From contig NZ_CP034363.1 in NCBI RefSeq assembly GCF_007981265.1, forward strand, positions 4,588,001-4,652,000: a DNA stretch of 64,000 bases, in the 5' to 3' direction. This DNA comes from Pantoea sp. CCBC3-3-1 (GTDB lineage: Bacteria; Pseudomonadota; Gammaproteobacteria; Enterobacterales; Enterobacteriaceae). Shown piece after piece: positions 41,976-50,744 of the stretch. The notes beneath the pieces were generated by a model, which saw only the letters and a program-made list of their open reading frames with translations, ran no database searches and was not told where the DNA came from. Position numbers and translations under genes: made by a program. The first letter of the stretch is position 1; each line of letters opens with the position of its first letter.

Positions 41976-43091
41976 TTATTTTACCGCGGTGGACGATCCG
42001 TCGGCATGCCAGGTGAAGATGCCAAACTCAAACCCTTTCAGATCGCCTTTGGCATCCCAGCTCAAATCGCCCATCACCGTTGGCACCGGCGCGCCTTCTT
42101 TCAGGTTTTTGACAATCTCTTCCGGCTCTGCGCTTTTACTGCGCTCCATACCGAGGGTCAAAGATTGCAACGCAGCATAGGTGGTCCAGACAAAAGGCCC
42201 GGTCGGATCGAGTTTTTTCGCCTTCAACGCATCAACAATCGGTTTGTTGGCCGGCACCTGATCGTAGCGCTTCGGCAGCGTCACCAGCATGCCTTCTGAA
42301 GCCGCACCGGCAATGTTAGACAGCGATGAGTTGCCTACGCCTTCTGGCCCCATAAAGCCAGTTTTCAGGCCTGCTGCACGAGACTGGCGCAGGATCTGCC
42401 CCATTTCCGGGTAGTAACCGCCAAAATAGACGAAATCGACGTTCTCTTTCTTCAGGCGGGCCACCAGCGTGGAGAAATCTTTATCACCTGCGGTGACGCC
42501 CTCAAACAGCACAACGTTGCCACCCGATTTTTTCAGGCTGTCCTGCACGGAACGCGCCAGACCTTCGCCGTACTGTTGCTTGTCATGGATGACCGCAATA
42601 CGCTGAGGTTTGATGTTGCTAAGAATATATTTTGCGGCGGTCGGCCCCTGATCGGAGTCCAGGCCGGTGGTACGCATGATCATCTTGTAACCACGCGTGG
42701 TCAGATCGGCATTGGTCGCCGCTGGGGTGATCATCAGTACGCCTTCGTCTTCATAAATATCTGAAGCGGGCTGGGTTGAGGAGGAGCAGAGGTGGCCAAT
42801 CACATAGCGGATGCCATCATTAATGACTTTGTTCGCTACCGCCACGGCCTGTTTAGGATCGCAGGCATCATCGTATTCGACGCCAACCAGCTTATCGCCA
42901 TTGATGCCGCCTTTGGCATTGATATCGGCGATCGCCTGTTTTGCGCCGGTGAATTCCATATCGCCATATTGCGCAACCGGGCCGGACATCGCACCGACGA
43001 TGGCAATCTTGATCTCTTTCGCCAGGGCGGCATGGCTCAACGCTAATGCCACGCAGCCTGCCAGGAAAGCGCTACCTTTACTCATTTTCAT
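41976..43091 (-). CDS. livK: Periplasmic branched-chain amino acid (leucine)-binding protein
   Basis: A 371-residue binding protein with signal peptide ending [10 protein letters not shown]. Details favour LivK over Liv[38 protein letters not shown], and the C-terminal [12 protein letters not shown]. It feeds LivHMGF. In E. coli livJ lies on the other side of panM; here there is no second binding-protein gene, so this one may serve for leucine, isoleucine and valine. Confidence 0.93.
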   Translation of the reverse strand: MKMSKGSAFLAGCVALALSHAALAKEIKIAIVGAMSGPVAQYGDMEFTGAKQAIADINAKGGINGDKLVGVEYDDACDPKQAVAVANKVINDGIRYVIGHLCSSSTQPASDIYEDEGVLMITPAATNADLTTRGYKMIMRTTGLDSDQGPTAAKYILSNIKPQRIAVIHDKQQYGEGLARSVQDSLKKSGGNVVLFEGVTAGDKDFSTLVARLKKENVDFVYFGGYYPEMGQILRQSRAAGLKTGFMGPEGVGNSSLSNIAGAASEGMLVTLPKRYDQVPANKPIVDALKAKKLDPTGPFVWTTYAALQSLTLGMERSKSAEPEEIVKNLKEGAPVPTVMGDLSWDAKGDLKGFEFGIFTWHADGSSTAVK

Positions 43092-43475
43092 CCGTACTAC
43101 CCCATCAGTTGTGTTTGCGTTTTTATACTGTGCTCCCCGGATAAAACCTATTCAGAATAATGGGTTAGCGGGTACCACAGCCTTTTTTAGTAATAAGGCT
43201 TTATTTTTCATGCCATTAAACAGGAATTTTCTTCTGTAAATCAACTGACACATTGTGATATCACCGCCCGAATCAGGATAAACAACTGGCATTAATGGTG
43301 TCTTTTTCACCGCTTCGCCAGCGGGATCTGCTGCCTTTTTGCACTCCATTCAGTGTTTATCTTTAACTTTAATCGTCGATTGGGCAGATTGCTTCGTTTT
43401 CGAACAAAAAAGTTCTGCGGCCGTTTCTGGGTAATTTCGCTACAATATGCCTTTCGCATCAGTCCGGTAGCCTTT
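43092..43475. other. livK-panM intergenic region
   Basis: A 384-base AT-rich interval holding the divergent promoters of livK and panM. On the plus strand AGCCTT, ten bases, AAGGCT is followed by TTATTTTT (about 43178-43210), which looks like a plus-strand terminator although no plus-strand gene precedes it. E. coli livJ lies beyond panM and is not found here. I see no small gene that I can support. Confidence 0.5.
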
Positions 43476-43871
43476 ATGAAACTCACCATCCTACGATTGC
43501 AGCACCTCACCGCTCAGGATCGCCTCGATCTGGCAAAAATCTGGCCCGATGCCGATATAACGGCTTTGGAAAAGAGTCTGGATGAGCATCACCAGCTGTA
43601 TGCAGCGAAATTCAATGACCGCCTGCTGGCCGCGGTAAAGGTTCATCTGCATGGCACGCAGGGGCAGCTGGAAGCGTTTATGGTGCGGGAAGTGACAAGA
43701 CGCCGTGGCGTGGGAAGTTATTTACTGGAAGAAGTGCTGACGCAAAACGCGGCAATTACGCACTGGTGGATGGCGGATAGCGGCGATAAAGATCCTCAGG
43801 CGCTGGCGATTTTTATGCAAAAACACCGTTTTATTGCTCAACCTGGCGGTTGGGCTTACCAACAGCCATAA
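43476..43871 (+). CDS. panM: PanD maturation factor (GNAT-like PanM/PanZ)
   Basis: A 131-residue GNAT-fold protein starting MKLTILRLQHLTAQDRLDLAKIWP, as in E. coli PanM. The acetyl-CoA loop REVTRRRGVGSYLLEEVL is conserved. With CoA or acetyl-CoA it triggers self-cleavage of aspartate decarboxylase PanD and senses CoA levels. A frame open to 43353 runs through the promoter region and is not used. Confidence 0.93.
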   Translation: MKLTILRLQHLTAQDRLDLAKIWPDADITALEKSLDEHHQLYAAKFNDRLLAAVKVHLHGTQGQLEAFMVREVTRRRGVGSYLLEEVLTQNAAITHWWMADSGDKDPQALAIFMQKHRFIAQPGGWAYQQP

Positions 43872-43872
43872 C

Positions 43873-44045
43873 GAGCTGGCGGGCTGCCCGCGACGGCAAG
43901 GAAAACAGATTAACTGAGCTGGCGGGTTGTCAGCGATTGCGTGGAAGACAGAGCATTGGGGCGATTGAGCGGCAACGGTTGCGAGAAAGCCAGAACCTCG
44001 GCGCGATTGGGCGTGCAACGTTTGCCCGGTTTCAGAAACAGAAAA
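43873..44045. repeat. Degenerate tandem array of about 43-base units
   Basis: Four imperfect units begin at 43873, 43916, 43961 and 44003 (periods 43, 45, 42). Units 1 and 2 share GAGCTGGCGGG; units 3 and 4 share GCGATTG-GCG and GCAACG-TTGC; each has a CAGA word about 33 bases in. The array fills the gap between panM and the rpoH terminator. Seen by eye; no function known. Confidence 0.45.
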
Positions 44046-44066
44046 GGCGACCCGAGGTCGCCTTTT
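44042..44066. terminator. Terminator after rpoH
   Basis: AAAAGGCGAC (44042-44051) and GTCGCCTTTT (44057-44066) with a five-base loop, active in both directions. Confidence 0.9.
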
Positions 44067-44083
44067 CTTATGACTGCTGTGAT

Positions 44084-44938
44084 TTACGCTTCAATCGCCA
44101 CACGCAGTTTTTTCATCGCATTTTTTTCTAACTGACGTACACGCTCTGCGGAAACGCCGTACTTATCGGCCAGTTCCTGCAAGGTGGTTTTATTGTCATC
44201 GTCCAACCAGCGGGCACGAATAATGTCCTGGCTACGCTCATCAAGGCCCTGCATCGCATCGCTAAGCTTATCAGCAGCGTGAGCATCCCAGTTGTCCTCT
44301 TCAATGCCACCCGCAAAGTCAGAAGACTTATCCTGCAGATAGAGCATCGGTGCCATTGAGCGACCTTCGCCTTCGTCATCAGGCGTTGGGTCAAAGGTCA
44401 TATCCTGAGCCGCCATACGCGACTCCATCTCCAGCACGTCCTTACTGGAAACGCCCAGCTCGCGGGCAACCATTTCAACTTCATCCTGATTAAACCAGCC
44501 TAAACGCTGCTTGGCTTTACGCAGGTTAAAGAACAGTTTGCGCTGAGCTTTGGTTGTAGCAACCTTCACGATACGCCAGTTACGCAGCACGTATTCGTGA
44601 ATTTCGGCTTTGATCCAGTGCACGGCGAAAGAGACCAGACGCACACCCACTTCTGGATTGAAGCGGCGCACGGCTTTCATCAGGCCGATATTCCCTTCCT
44701 GGATCAGGTCTGCCTGCGGCAGTCCGTAGCCCGAATAGTTACGAGCGACATGAACAACAAAGCGCAGGTGAGACAGGATCAGCGTCTTAGCTGCTTCCAG
44801 ATCGCCCTGGTAATGCAGCCGTTCAGCCAGCGCTTTTTCCTCTTCTGCCGTCAGCATAGGCCAGGCGTTAGCCGCCCGGATATAGGAATCCAGGTTGCCT
44901 AAAGGAGCAATAGCTAAAGTTTGCATTTCTTTGGTCAT
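44084..44938 (-). CDS. rpoH: Heat-shock sigma factor sigma-32
   Basis: A 284-residue sigma factor directing transcription of chaperone and protease genes. Region 2 contains [35 protein letters not shown]; the RpoH box is [16 protein letters not shown]; region 4 ends with [28 protein letters not shown]. coli RpoH is controlled by an RNA thermometer in the first 200 bases of its message, not tested here. Downstream of ftsX, as in E. coli. Confidence 0.97.
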   Translation of the reverse strand: MTKEMQTLAIAPLGNLDSYIRAANAWPMLTAEEEKALAERLHYQGDLEAAKTLILSHLRFVVHVARNYSGYGLPQADLIQEGNIGLMKAVRRFNPEVGVRLVSFAVHWIKAEIHEYVLRNWRIVKVATTKAQRKLFFNLRKAKQRLGWFNQDEVEMVARELGVSSKDVLEMESRMAAQDMTFDPTPDDEGEGRSMAPMLYLQDKSSDFAGGIEEDNWDAHAADKLSDAMQGLDERSQDIIRARWLDDDNKTTLQELADKYGVSAERVRQLEKNAMKKLRVAIEA

Positions 44939-45037
44939 TCAAACCCTCTCTGTGTTAAGCAATGTTGCTGCGCATTTCCCTGCGCGATTCACAAGACTAC
45001 GTGAAAGGCAACGAGAAAGGAAAGCAATCTGTGCTAC

Positions 45038-45064
45038 TTCGACTGCAAAGTTATCCACAAGTTC
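45038..45064 (-). promoter_or_regulatory. Sigma-E promoter of rpoH overlapping a DnaA box
   Basis: On the minus strand GAACTT, 16 bases, TCGAA fits the sigma-E promoter (GAACTT-N16-TCTGA type) and aligns with E. coli rpoH P3. The plus strand carries a perfect DnaA box TTATCCACA at 45051-45059 within the spacer, also as in E. coli. Confidence 0.7.
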
Positions 45065-45074
45065 AGTATCAGCG

Positions 45075-45091
45075 GTGTGTATTATACACAC
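45075..45091 (-). promoter_or_regulatory. Palindrome with TATAAT in the rpoH upstream region
   Basis: The 17 bases GTGTGTAT-T-ATACACAC are a perfect palindrome whose minus strand contains a consensus -10 TATAAT (45081-45086). The matching -35 is poor. It may be a sigma-70 promoter of rpoH under a repressor; a second TATAAT (minus, 45164-45169) lies close to the ftsX stop. Confidence 0.45.
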
Positions 45092-45189
45092 AGCTTTCGG
45101 GCAGGGGAAGTTGGGCCGGGAGGGAATATCCTCTGCGGCACAACGCTCGTGCAACAGAGGAATATTATATCAAAAATAGTGAGAAGAGG

Positions 45190-46176
45190 TTACTGCGGCG
45201 TAAAACGACGTAAATGTTGGACCGTCGCCAGCCAGGCGGCAACCCAGCCAATCATGGCCGAGATCAGCAGCAGCAGCAGGCTTTCATCCCATGCAAGGCC
45301 GCGCAGGCTAAACGTGGTGCCAAATACCGCAGCCACCTGTGTCACCACGGATTCCAGACGGAATACCAGCACCTCGGAAAGCAGCAGCGACAGCAGCGCG
45401 CCGGTAAAACCAAGCAGTGCACCACCGTACAGGAAAGGCCGCAGGATGAAACCATCCGTCGCGCCAATCAGCTTCTGCACGTTGATGGTATCGCGACGGG
45501 CAAAGATGCTTAGCCGCACGCTGTTACCAATCACCAGGAACACCGCAACAATCATCAGAATCCCGATCATTGTCGCCACCTGACCGACCAGACCCGCCAG
45601 CGCCGCGAGGCGGGCAAACCAGCTGTCATCCATTTTCACTTCATCAATGCCCTGCACCTTCGCCACGCGATCGCGCAGGCTGCTCATCGTATCTGAGCTT
45701 TGGAAATTCAGTTTCGGGGTGATGATTGCCACAGCGGGTAAGGGATTCTGCTCAAGCATATCCATCGCGCCGCCAAAACCAGACCAGTTACGGAACTCGC
45801 CCAGCGCCTCTTCGCGTGACAGGTAATTGACCTTTTCCACGCCATCTTCCTGCTTCAGCTGTGCCACCACATTTTCTGCGGCGGTGTCATCCAGCGTTTT
45901 GCTCAGATAGACCGTCAGCTGCGGCGCGGGATACCACTGTTCCGCAGCATGACTGACGTTTTTCCAAACCATAAAGCAGACGCTGGGCAGCGTCAGAGAG
46001 ATGGCGATTACCATCACCGTCAGCAGCGTTGCCAGCGGTTGCCGCCACATATCAGAAAGCGTGCCGCGCAGCGCATAACGCCACTGTTCCTGCCAGCCTC
46101 CACGCAGCGCTTTGCTTTTAGAAGGCTGCTTCTGCTTTGCCGCTTTGGTCGGCCGCGTATTACGTTTATTCGCCAC
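45190..46176 (-). CDS. ftsX: Cell division ABC-type membrane protein FtsX
   Basis: A 328-residue membrane protein: a basic cytoplasmic N-terminus ([17 protein letters not shown]), one helix, a large periplasmic loop that activates amidase regulators such as EnvC, and three C-terminal helices. Works with FtsE at the division septum. It overlaps the ftsE end by 11 bases. Confidence 0.95.
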   Translation of the reverse strand: MANKRNTRPTKAAKQKQPSKSKALRGGWQEQWRYALRGTLSDMWRQPLATLLTVMVIAISLTLPSVCFMVWKNVSHAAEQWYPAPQLTVYLSKTLDDTAAENVVAQLKQEDGVEKVNYLSREEALGEFRNWSGFGGAMDMLEQNPLPAVAIITPKLNFQSSDTMSSLRDRVAKVQGIDEVKMDDSWFARLAALAGLVGQVATMIGILMIVAVFLVIGNSVRLSIFARRDTINVQKLIGATDGFILRPFLYGGALLGFTGALLSLLLSEVLVFRLESVVTQVAAVFGTTFSLRGLAWDESLLLLLISAMIGWVAAWLATVQHLRRFTPQ

Positions 46177-46834
46177 CCAGGCCTCCGTGCAAACGCCCCT
46201 GATTCAACGTCATCAGGCGGTAATTACGTCGAGAGATCAACGCACGATCGTGCGTCGCCATCAGAACGGTTACGCCAACCCGGTTAAACTCTTCAAACAG
46301 CCGCAGGATATCTTCCGACAGCGCATCATCCAGGTTGCCGGTAGGCTCATCCGCCAGCAGAACCGCAGGTTTGTTGACCACCGCACGAGCGATGCCAACG
46401 CGCTGCTGCTCACCGCCAGACAGCTGGATAGGATAGCTTTTCGCTTTATCGAGCAGCCCAACTTTATCCAGCGCCGCTGAAACGCGACGGCGGATATCTT
46501 CGCCGCTGGCACCCGCAATAATCAGCGGGATCGCCACGTTGTCGTAGACTGAGCGATCCATCAGCAGATGGTGGTCCTGGAAAATCATGCCGATCTGCCG
46601 ACGCAGGAAAGGCACTTCCCGGCTTTTCAGACGGCTGATGTCGTGCCCGCCGAACCAGATATGTCCGGCACTCGGGCGTTCAATGCCACAAATCAGCTTC
46701 AGCAAGGTACTTTTCCCTGCTCCGGAATGGCCGGTCAGGAACGCCATTTCACCCGGTTGCAGATGAAAATCTACCCCCTGCAGCGCTTGCCGACCGCCGA
46801 GATAAGCCTTACTGACTTCTTCAAAGCGAATCAT
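46166..46834 (-). CDS. ftsE: Cell division ATP-binding protein FtsE
   Basis: A 222-residue ABC ATPase. Walker [10 protein letters not shown], signature [14 protein letters not shown], Walker [13 protein letters not shown]. Partner of FtsX. It starts 5 bases after the ftsY stop. Confidence 0.96.
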   Translation of the reverse strand: MIRFEEVSKAYLGGRQALQGVDFHLQPGEMAFLTGHSGAGKSTLLKLICGIERPSAGHIWFGGHDISRLKSREVPFLRRQIGMIFQDHHLLMDRSVYDNVAIPLIIAGASGEDIRRRVSAALDKVGLLDKAKSYPIQLSGGEQQRVGIARAVVNKPAVLLADEPTGNLDDALSEDILRLFEEFNRVGVTVLMATHDRALISRRNYRLMTLNQGRLHGGLGGE

Positions 46835-46839
46835 CCAAA

Positions 46840-48411
46840 TTAGTCCTCTCGGGCAAATAGTGCCTCAATAAAATCGTCAGCCTTGAATTGACGTAAATCT
46901 TCAATTCCTTCGCCTACGCCGATGTAACGGATAGGAATACCGAACCGATCGGCGACGGAGAAGATAACGCCGCCCTTAGCCGTACCGTCCAGCTTGGTTA
47001 GCGTAATTCCTGTCAGGCCAACGGCCTCGTGGAACAGATGAGTCTGGCTGATGGCATTCTGTCCGGTGCTGGCATCGATAGTCAGCATCACTTCATGCGG
47101 TGCCTGGTCGTCGAGCTTTTTCATCACGCGGGTGATTTTTTTCAGCTCTTCCATCAGATGCGATTTATTCTGCAAACGACCAGCCGTATCGGCAATCAGC
47201 ACGTCAACGTTGCGCGCTTTGGCAGCTTGAATCGCATCAAAAATTACCGAGGCGGAATCCGCACCGGTATGCTGAGCAATCACCGGGATGTTGTTGCGCT
47301 CGCCCCAAACCTGAAGCTGTTCGACCGCCGCGGCACGGAACGTGTCGCCCGCCGCCAGCATCACCGATTTGCCCTCGGCCTGATACTGACGAGCCAGCTT
47401 ACCGATAGTGGTGGTTTTGCCTACGCCGTTGACGCCTACCATCAGGATGACGAACGGCGTTTTGCCGGTGACGTCCAGCGGCTCGTCAACGTTGGCCAGA
47501 ATCTCTGACATTTCCTGCTTCAACAGGCCGTACAACGCCTCGGCGTCGCGAAGCTGTTTGCGGCTCGCCTGCGCGGTCAGGTTATTGATAATGCGACGGG
47601 TTGTTTCCACACCGACGTCCGCTATCAGCAGCTGCTCTTCCAGCTCTTCAAACAGCTCGTCGTCAATTTTCTTACCGCGGAACAGGCCGATAAATCCTGA
47701 ACCTAAATTCTGACGGGTTTTGACCAGGCTGCGCTTCAGGCGAGCGAAGAAACCTTCTTTCGTTGGACGCTCCTGCTCGGCCTGCGCTGAGGCATTCGCC
47801 TGATCGACCTTCACCAGCGCAGCGGCAACAGACTCTTCTTCTTCGATCTGTTCAGCTTCGCTGGCATCCGCTGCGAGCGCCAGGGCTTCCAGTTCTTCCG
47901 GCAGGATTTCTTCCGGCAGCAGTTCTTCTTCCGGCTCCGGCTTCACTTCTGCCACGTCTTCCGGCAGCAGTTCTTCTTTCGGCTCCGGCTTCACTTCTGC
48001 CACCTCTTCCGGCAGCAGCTCTTCTTCCGGCTCCGGCTTCACTTCTGCCACTTCTTCCGGCAGCAGCTCTTCTTCCGGTTCCGGCTTCACTTCTGCCACC
48101 TCTTCCGGCAGCAGCTCTTCTTCCGGCGCTGGCGTAAATGCAGCATTATCCTGCGGTAAATCCACTGTTTCAGCAGGACGCACGACGTCCGGCTCGGCAA
48201 CGTGATGTTGCACGGCCTGTTCACGGGCAACCGCTTCAGTTACCTCAACGATCTCTTTTGCCGCAGGCGTTTCTGGCTCAGCGGGCGTGGCGGCATCCGA
48301 TTCAGCAGCACTTTGCTGTTCCTGTAACGGTTCGGCCTCTTCCTGAGGCGTTTTTTCTTCACGCCCTAATCCCAGCCAGGAAAAAAAGCCACGTTTTTTA
48401 TTTTTTGCCAT
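46840..48411 (-). CDS. ftsY: Signal recognition particle receptor FtsY
   Basis: A 523-residue SRP receptor. The N-terminal acidic A domain (about 1-225) holds five copies of a 16-residue repeat like PEPEEELLPEEVAEVK. The C-terminal NG GTPase has GVNGVGKTTTIGKLA (G1), DTFRAAAVEQL, DTAGRLQNK (G3) and TKLDGTAKGG (G4). It docks ribosome-SRP complexes at the inner membrane. First gene of ftsYEX-rpoH, divergent from rsmD. Confidence 0.97.
   Translation of the reverse strand: MAKNKKRGFFSWLGLGREEKTPQEEAEPLQEQQSAAESDAATPAEPETPAAKEIVEVTEAVAREQAVQHHVAEPDVVRPAETVDLPQDNAAFTPAPEEELLPEEVAEVKPEPEEELLPEEVAEVKPEPEEELLPEEVAEVKPEPKEELLPEDVAEVKPEPEEELLPEEILPEELEALALAADASEAEQIEEEESVAAALVKVDQANASAQAEQERPTKEGFFARLKRSLVKTRQNLGSGFIGLFRGKKIDDELFEELEEQLLIADVGVETTRRIINNLTAQASRKQLRDAEALYGLLKQEMSEILANVDEPLDVTGKTPFVILMVGVNGVGKTTTIGKLARQYQAEGKSVMLAAGDTFRAAAVEQLQVWGERNNIPVIAQHTGADSASVIFDAIQAAKARNVDVLIADTAGRLQNKSHLMEELKKITRVMKKLDDQAPHEVMLTIDASTGQNAISQTHLFHEAVGLTGITLTKLDGTAKGGVIFSVADRFGIPIRYIGVGEGIEDLRQFKADDFIEALFARED
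47893..48132. repeat. In-frame 48-base tandem repeat in ftsY
   Basis: Five units of 48 bases coding PxPEEELLPEEVAEVK, residues about 94 to 172. Unit 4 differs (PKEELLPEDVAEVK) and unit 5 changes after LLPEE. High identity at the DNA level suggests recent duplication by slippage or recombination. Confidence 0.85.
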
Positions 48412-48575
48412 GGTGCAACCACACTCCTCGCGGGGAAAAACCTGTCAGGTCTCTGAAAATCATCTTAATCCCCTAGTCTAACACTTTCCTGCTAACGCAA
48501 CACAGCACCCTTTTTACGTTTCCTCGGCCCGGATCGCGCGTTAAACTGTGCAACAAATTGTGAAGAGTAAGCTGC

Positions 48576-49181
48576 ATGAATAAAAAACCCCGCAGCGGCG
48601 GCGCTGGACAAATCCGCATTATTGGCGGCCAGTGGCGCGGCAGAAAACTTCCGGTGCCAGACAGCACCGGGCTTCGTCCTACAACCGATCGCGTACGTGA
48701 AACACTGTTTAACTGGCTGGCACCTGATATTCAGGGCGCGCGATGTCTGGACTGCTTTGCCGGCAGCGGTGCGTTAGGCCTGGAAGCCCTTTCACGACAC
48801 GCGGGTTCCGCCACGCTGCTTGAGCTGGAACGGCCCGTTGCGCAACAGTTGGAAAAAAACCTGGCGACGCTCGGTGCGAAATCTGGCCGGGTGGTGAATA
48901 CCAACACCTTGCAATTCCTGGCCCAGGCCGGCGCGCCGCACGACCTGGTCTTTATCGATCCGCCGTTTCGCAAAGGCCTGCTGGAGCAAACGCTGACGCT
49001 GTTGGAAACGCAGGGCTGGCTGGCCGATGAGGCGCTGATTTACGTGGAAAGCGAGGTCGAAAACGGTCTGCCGCCCGTGCCGGTTAGCTGGCAGCTGCAT
49101 CGGGAAAAAATTGCCGGTCAGGTCGCTTATCGTCTTTATAATCGTCATGCCGCTGATAAGAGAGAAAACGATGCTGATTAA
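48576..49181 (+). CDS. rsmD: 16S rRNA m2G966 methyltransferase
   Basis: A 201-residue SAM methyltransferase acting on G966 of 16S rRNA in the small subunit. Motif I is DCFAGSGALGLEALSRHA, the catalytic motif is FIDPPFRKG, and the N-terminus KIRIIGGQWRGRKL pattern (here QIRIIGGQWRGRKLPV) is family-typical. The end overlaps yhhL by 11 bases. Confidence 0.95.
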   Translation: MNKKPRSGGAGQIRIIGGQWRGRKLPVPDSTGLRPTTDRVRETLFNWLAPDIQGARCLDCFAGSGALGLEALSRHAGSATLLELERPVAQQLEKNLATLGAKSGRVVNTNTLQFLAQAGAPHDLVFIDPPFRKGLLEQTLTLLETQGWLADEALIYVESEVENGLPPVPVSWQLHREKIAGQVAYRLYNRHAADKRENDAD

Positions 49182-49440
49182 TCTGGGAAGATTATTGATG
49201 GTAGGCGTCTGGGCCTTTTTACTGCTCAACGTCGTGCATCCATTCCCTGCGCCACTGAAATATTTTGTGAACGTTGCCCTGTTCTTTATGGTGATTATGC
49301 ACGGATTGCAGCTGGTGCTGATGCGCGCCACGCAGCCAAAAGGCGCCGCGAAACTGAGCGCGCTGATGCAAACCAAAATTTTCTTTTTTGGCGTGTTTGA
49401 GCTGCTGGCCTGGCAAAAGAAGAACTTTCCAAAACAGTAA
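49171..49440 (+). CDS. yhhL: DUF1145 membrane protein YhhL
   Basis: An 89-residue protein, the length of E. coli YhhL, with three hydrophobic segments (LLMVGVWAFLLLNVV, FVNVALFFMVIMHGLQLVLM, and a shorter one near KIFFFGVFELLAW). Function unknown. The ATG at 49171 follows AGAGAGAAA within the rsmD end, so it is coupled. Confidence 0.88.
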   Translation: MLINLGRLLMVGVWAFLLLNVVHPFPAPLKYFVNVALFFMVIMHGLQLVLMRATQPKGAAKLSALMQTKIFFFGVFELLAWQKKNFPKQ

Positions 49441-49485
49441 GCTGAAAGCAGGCGCATCAGCGCTGCCAGCCTGATACTAAAGCCA

Positions 49486-49522
49486 GCCGAAAAAGCGTAG
49501 CCACTGGCCGCCCTTTTTCGGC
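49486..49522. terminator. Terminator between yhhL and yhhM
   Basis: GCCGAAAAAG (49486-49495) and CTTTTTCGGC (49513-49522), 17-base loop, between convergent genes. The loop is large and the T-run is inside the stem. Confidence 0.5.
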
Positions 49523-49526
49523 GAGC

Positions 49527-49877
49527 TTATAACGTTTGGAAAGAGATAAACCGCGTTCCCTGAAGCTTCAGTTTGCCCTTCTCGCCCTGCTCTATTTGCT
49601 GATAATCCTGCGCTTTTAACACCAGTTTGAAATCGCCCGCGCCATTGAGAGGATGAAACCAGGCTTCATATTTCATCTCTTCTACCGGGATTGTTTCGCG
49701 CTGGCGTGAACGCCGGTTAGAAGCCGGAGACGCCCGTTTGGCTTTGACCTGTACGGGCAGGCAGCGTACCGGCGAGGCATCGTTCACGGCCACCTCCTGA
49801 CGCTGCTTAATAAACTGGCGTGTGGCTAAAACGGCGATAATCGCCAGCGTGATAAAAAAGATCAGTGGTGGCTTCAT
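49527..49877 (-). CDS. yhhM: DUF2500 protein YhhM
   Basis: A 116-residue protein with one N-terminal membrane anchor (PLIFFITLAIIAVLAT), a basic linker with RRSRQR, and a small beta-rich C-terminal domain (VEEMKYEAWFHPLNGAGDFKL). It occupies the E. coli yhhM place and strand. Function unknown. Confidence 0.88.
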   Translation of the reverse strand: MKPPLIFFITLAIIAVLATRQFIKQRQEVAVNDASPVRCLPVQVKAKRASPASNRRSRQRETIPVEEMKYEAWFHPLNGAGDFKLVLKAQDYQQIEQGEKGKLKLQGTRFISFQTL

Positions 49878-50028
49878 GATTTGCTGCTCCCTTTGCTCCG
49901 GACAAGGCTATTCATTTCTACGACCGAAAAGAATACAACCAGAGCCGTCCCATTGTCACATCGCAAAGTCCTGACCTAGACTAGATTCAGAATTGTGGAA
50001 TTTTGCATCTAAAACAAAGGGACACATT

Positions 50029-50655
50029 ATGCTTTGGTCATTTCTGGCAGTATTTTTCTCCGGCTGGCTGTACGTTGACGCTTCCTATCGGGGTCCGCAG
50101 TGGCAGCGCTGGGTGTTTAAACCCGTTACCCTGCTGTTATTACTGGCGTGGGCGTGGCAGGCACCGGTATTGCAAACCACGGACTACCTGATCCTGTTTG
50201 GCTTACTTGCCACGCTTATTGGCGATGCGCTGACGTTATTGCCTAACCGGCGCATGCTCTACGCTATTGGTGCCTTTTTCCTTTCGCACCTGCTCTATAC
50301 TATTTGCTTCGCCAGCCACATGACGCTGACATTCTTCTGGCCAATCCCATTGGTCGTACTGGTGATTGGGGTCGCGCTCATCGCTACGATCTGGTCAAAG
50401 CTGGACGATCTGCGCTGGCCAATCTGCACATTTATCGGCATGACGCTGCTGATGGTATGGCTGACGACCGAACAATATTTCTTCCGCCCAACCGATTACG
50501 GTTTTTCGCTGATGGTCGGCACCTCGTTGCTGCTGCTGGCAAATATCGTCTGGTTCGTCAGTCACTATCGCCGTCGCTTTACGTCTGACAGCGCCATCGT
50601 GGCGGCCTGCTACTTTGCCGGGCACTTTATGATTGTTCGTTCGCTCTACCTTTAA
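50029..50655 (+). CDS. yhhN: YhhN/TMEM86-family membrane protein
   Basis: A 208-residue protein of about eight hydrophobic helices, same length as E. coli YhhN. The segment [26 protein letters not shown] carries conserved acid and His residues of this family, whose animal members hydrolyse lysoplasmalogen; bacterial activity is not established. ATG 50029 follows AAAGGGACAC; a frame to 49993 is not needed. Confidence 0.9.
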   Translation: MLWSFLAVFFSGWLYVDASYRGPQWQRWVFKPVTLLLLLAWAWQAPVLQTTDYLILFGLLATLIGDALTLLPNRRMLYAIGAFFLSHLLYTICFASHMTLTFFWPIPLVVLVIGVALIATIWSKLDDLRWPICTFIGMTLLMVWLTTEQYFFRPTDYGFSLMVGTSLLLLANIVWFVSHYRRRFTSDSAIVAACYFAGHFMIVRSLYL

Positions 50656-50668
50656 CCTCATAACAGCC

Positions 50669-50700
50669 TTGACTCTGGAGTCCACTCCAGAGTGTAAGAT
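50669..50700 (+). promoter_or_regulatory. ZntR-controlled zntA promoter
   Basis: TTGACT (50669-50674), 20-base spacer, TAAGAT (50695-50700). Within it a perfect inverted repeat, ACTCTGGAGT and ACTCCAGAGT with a two-base centre (50672-50693). The long spacer and dyad are the hallmark of MerR-type activation, and the sequence nearly equals E. coli PzntA. Confidence 0.95.
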
Positions 50701-50744
50701 GGCAGCGACGGGAGCCTTTCCCGTCGTTCTCATCTGGAGGCGTC

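Noticed and set aside
47763..48137. Leu/Pro/Ala repeat protein opposite ftsY
   Set aside because: It is the antisense reading of the FtsY acidic repeat and has no independent support.
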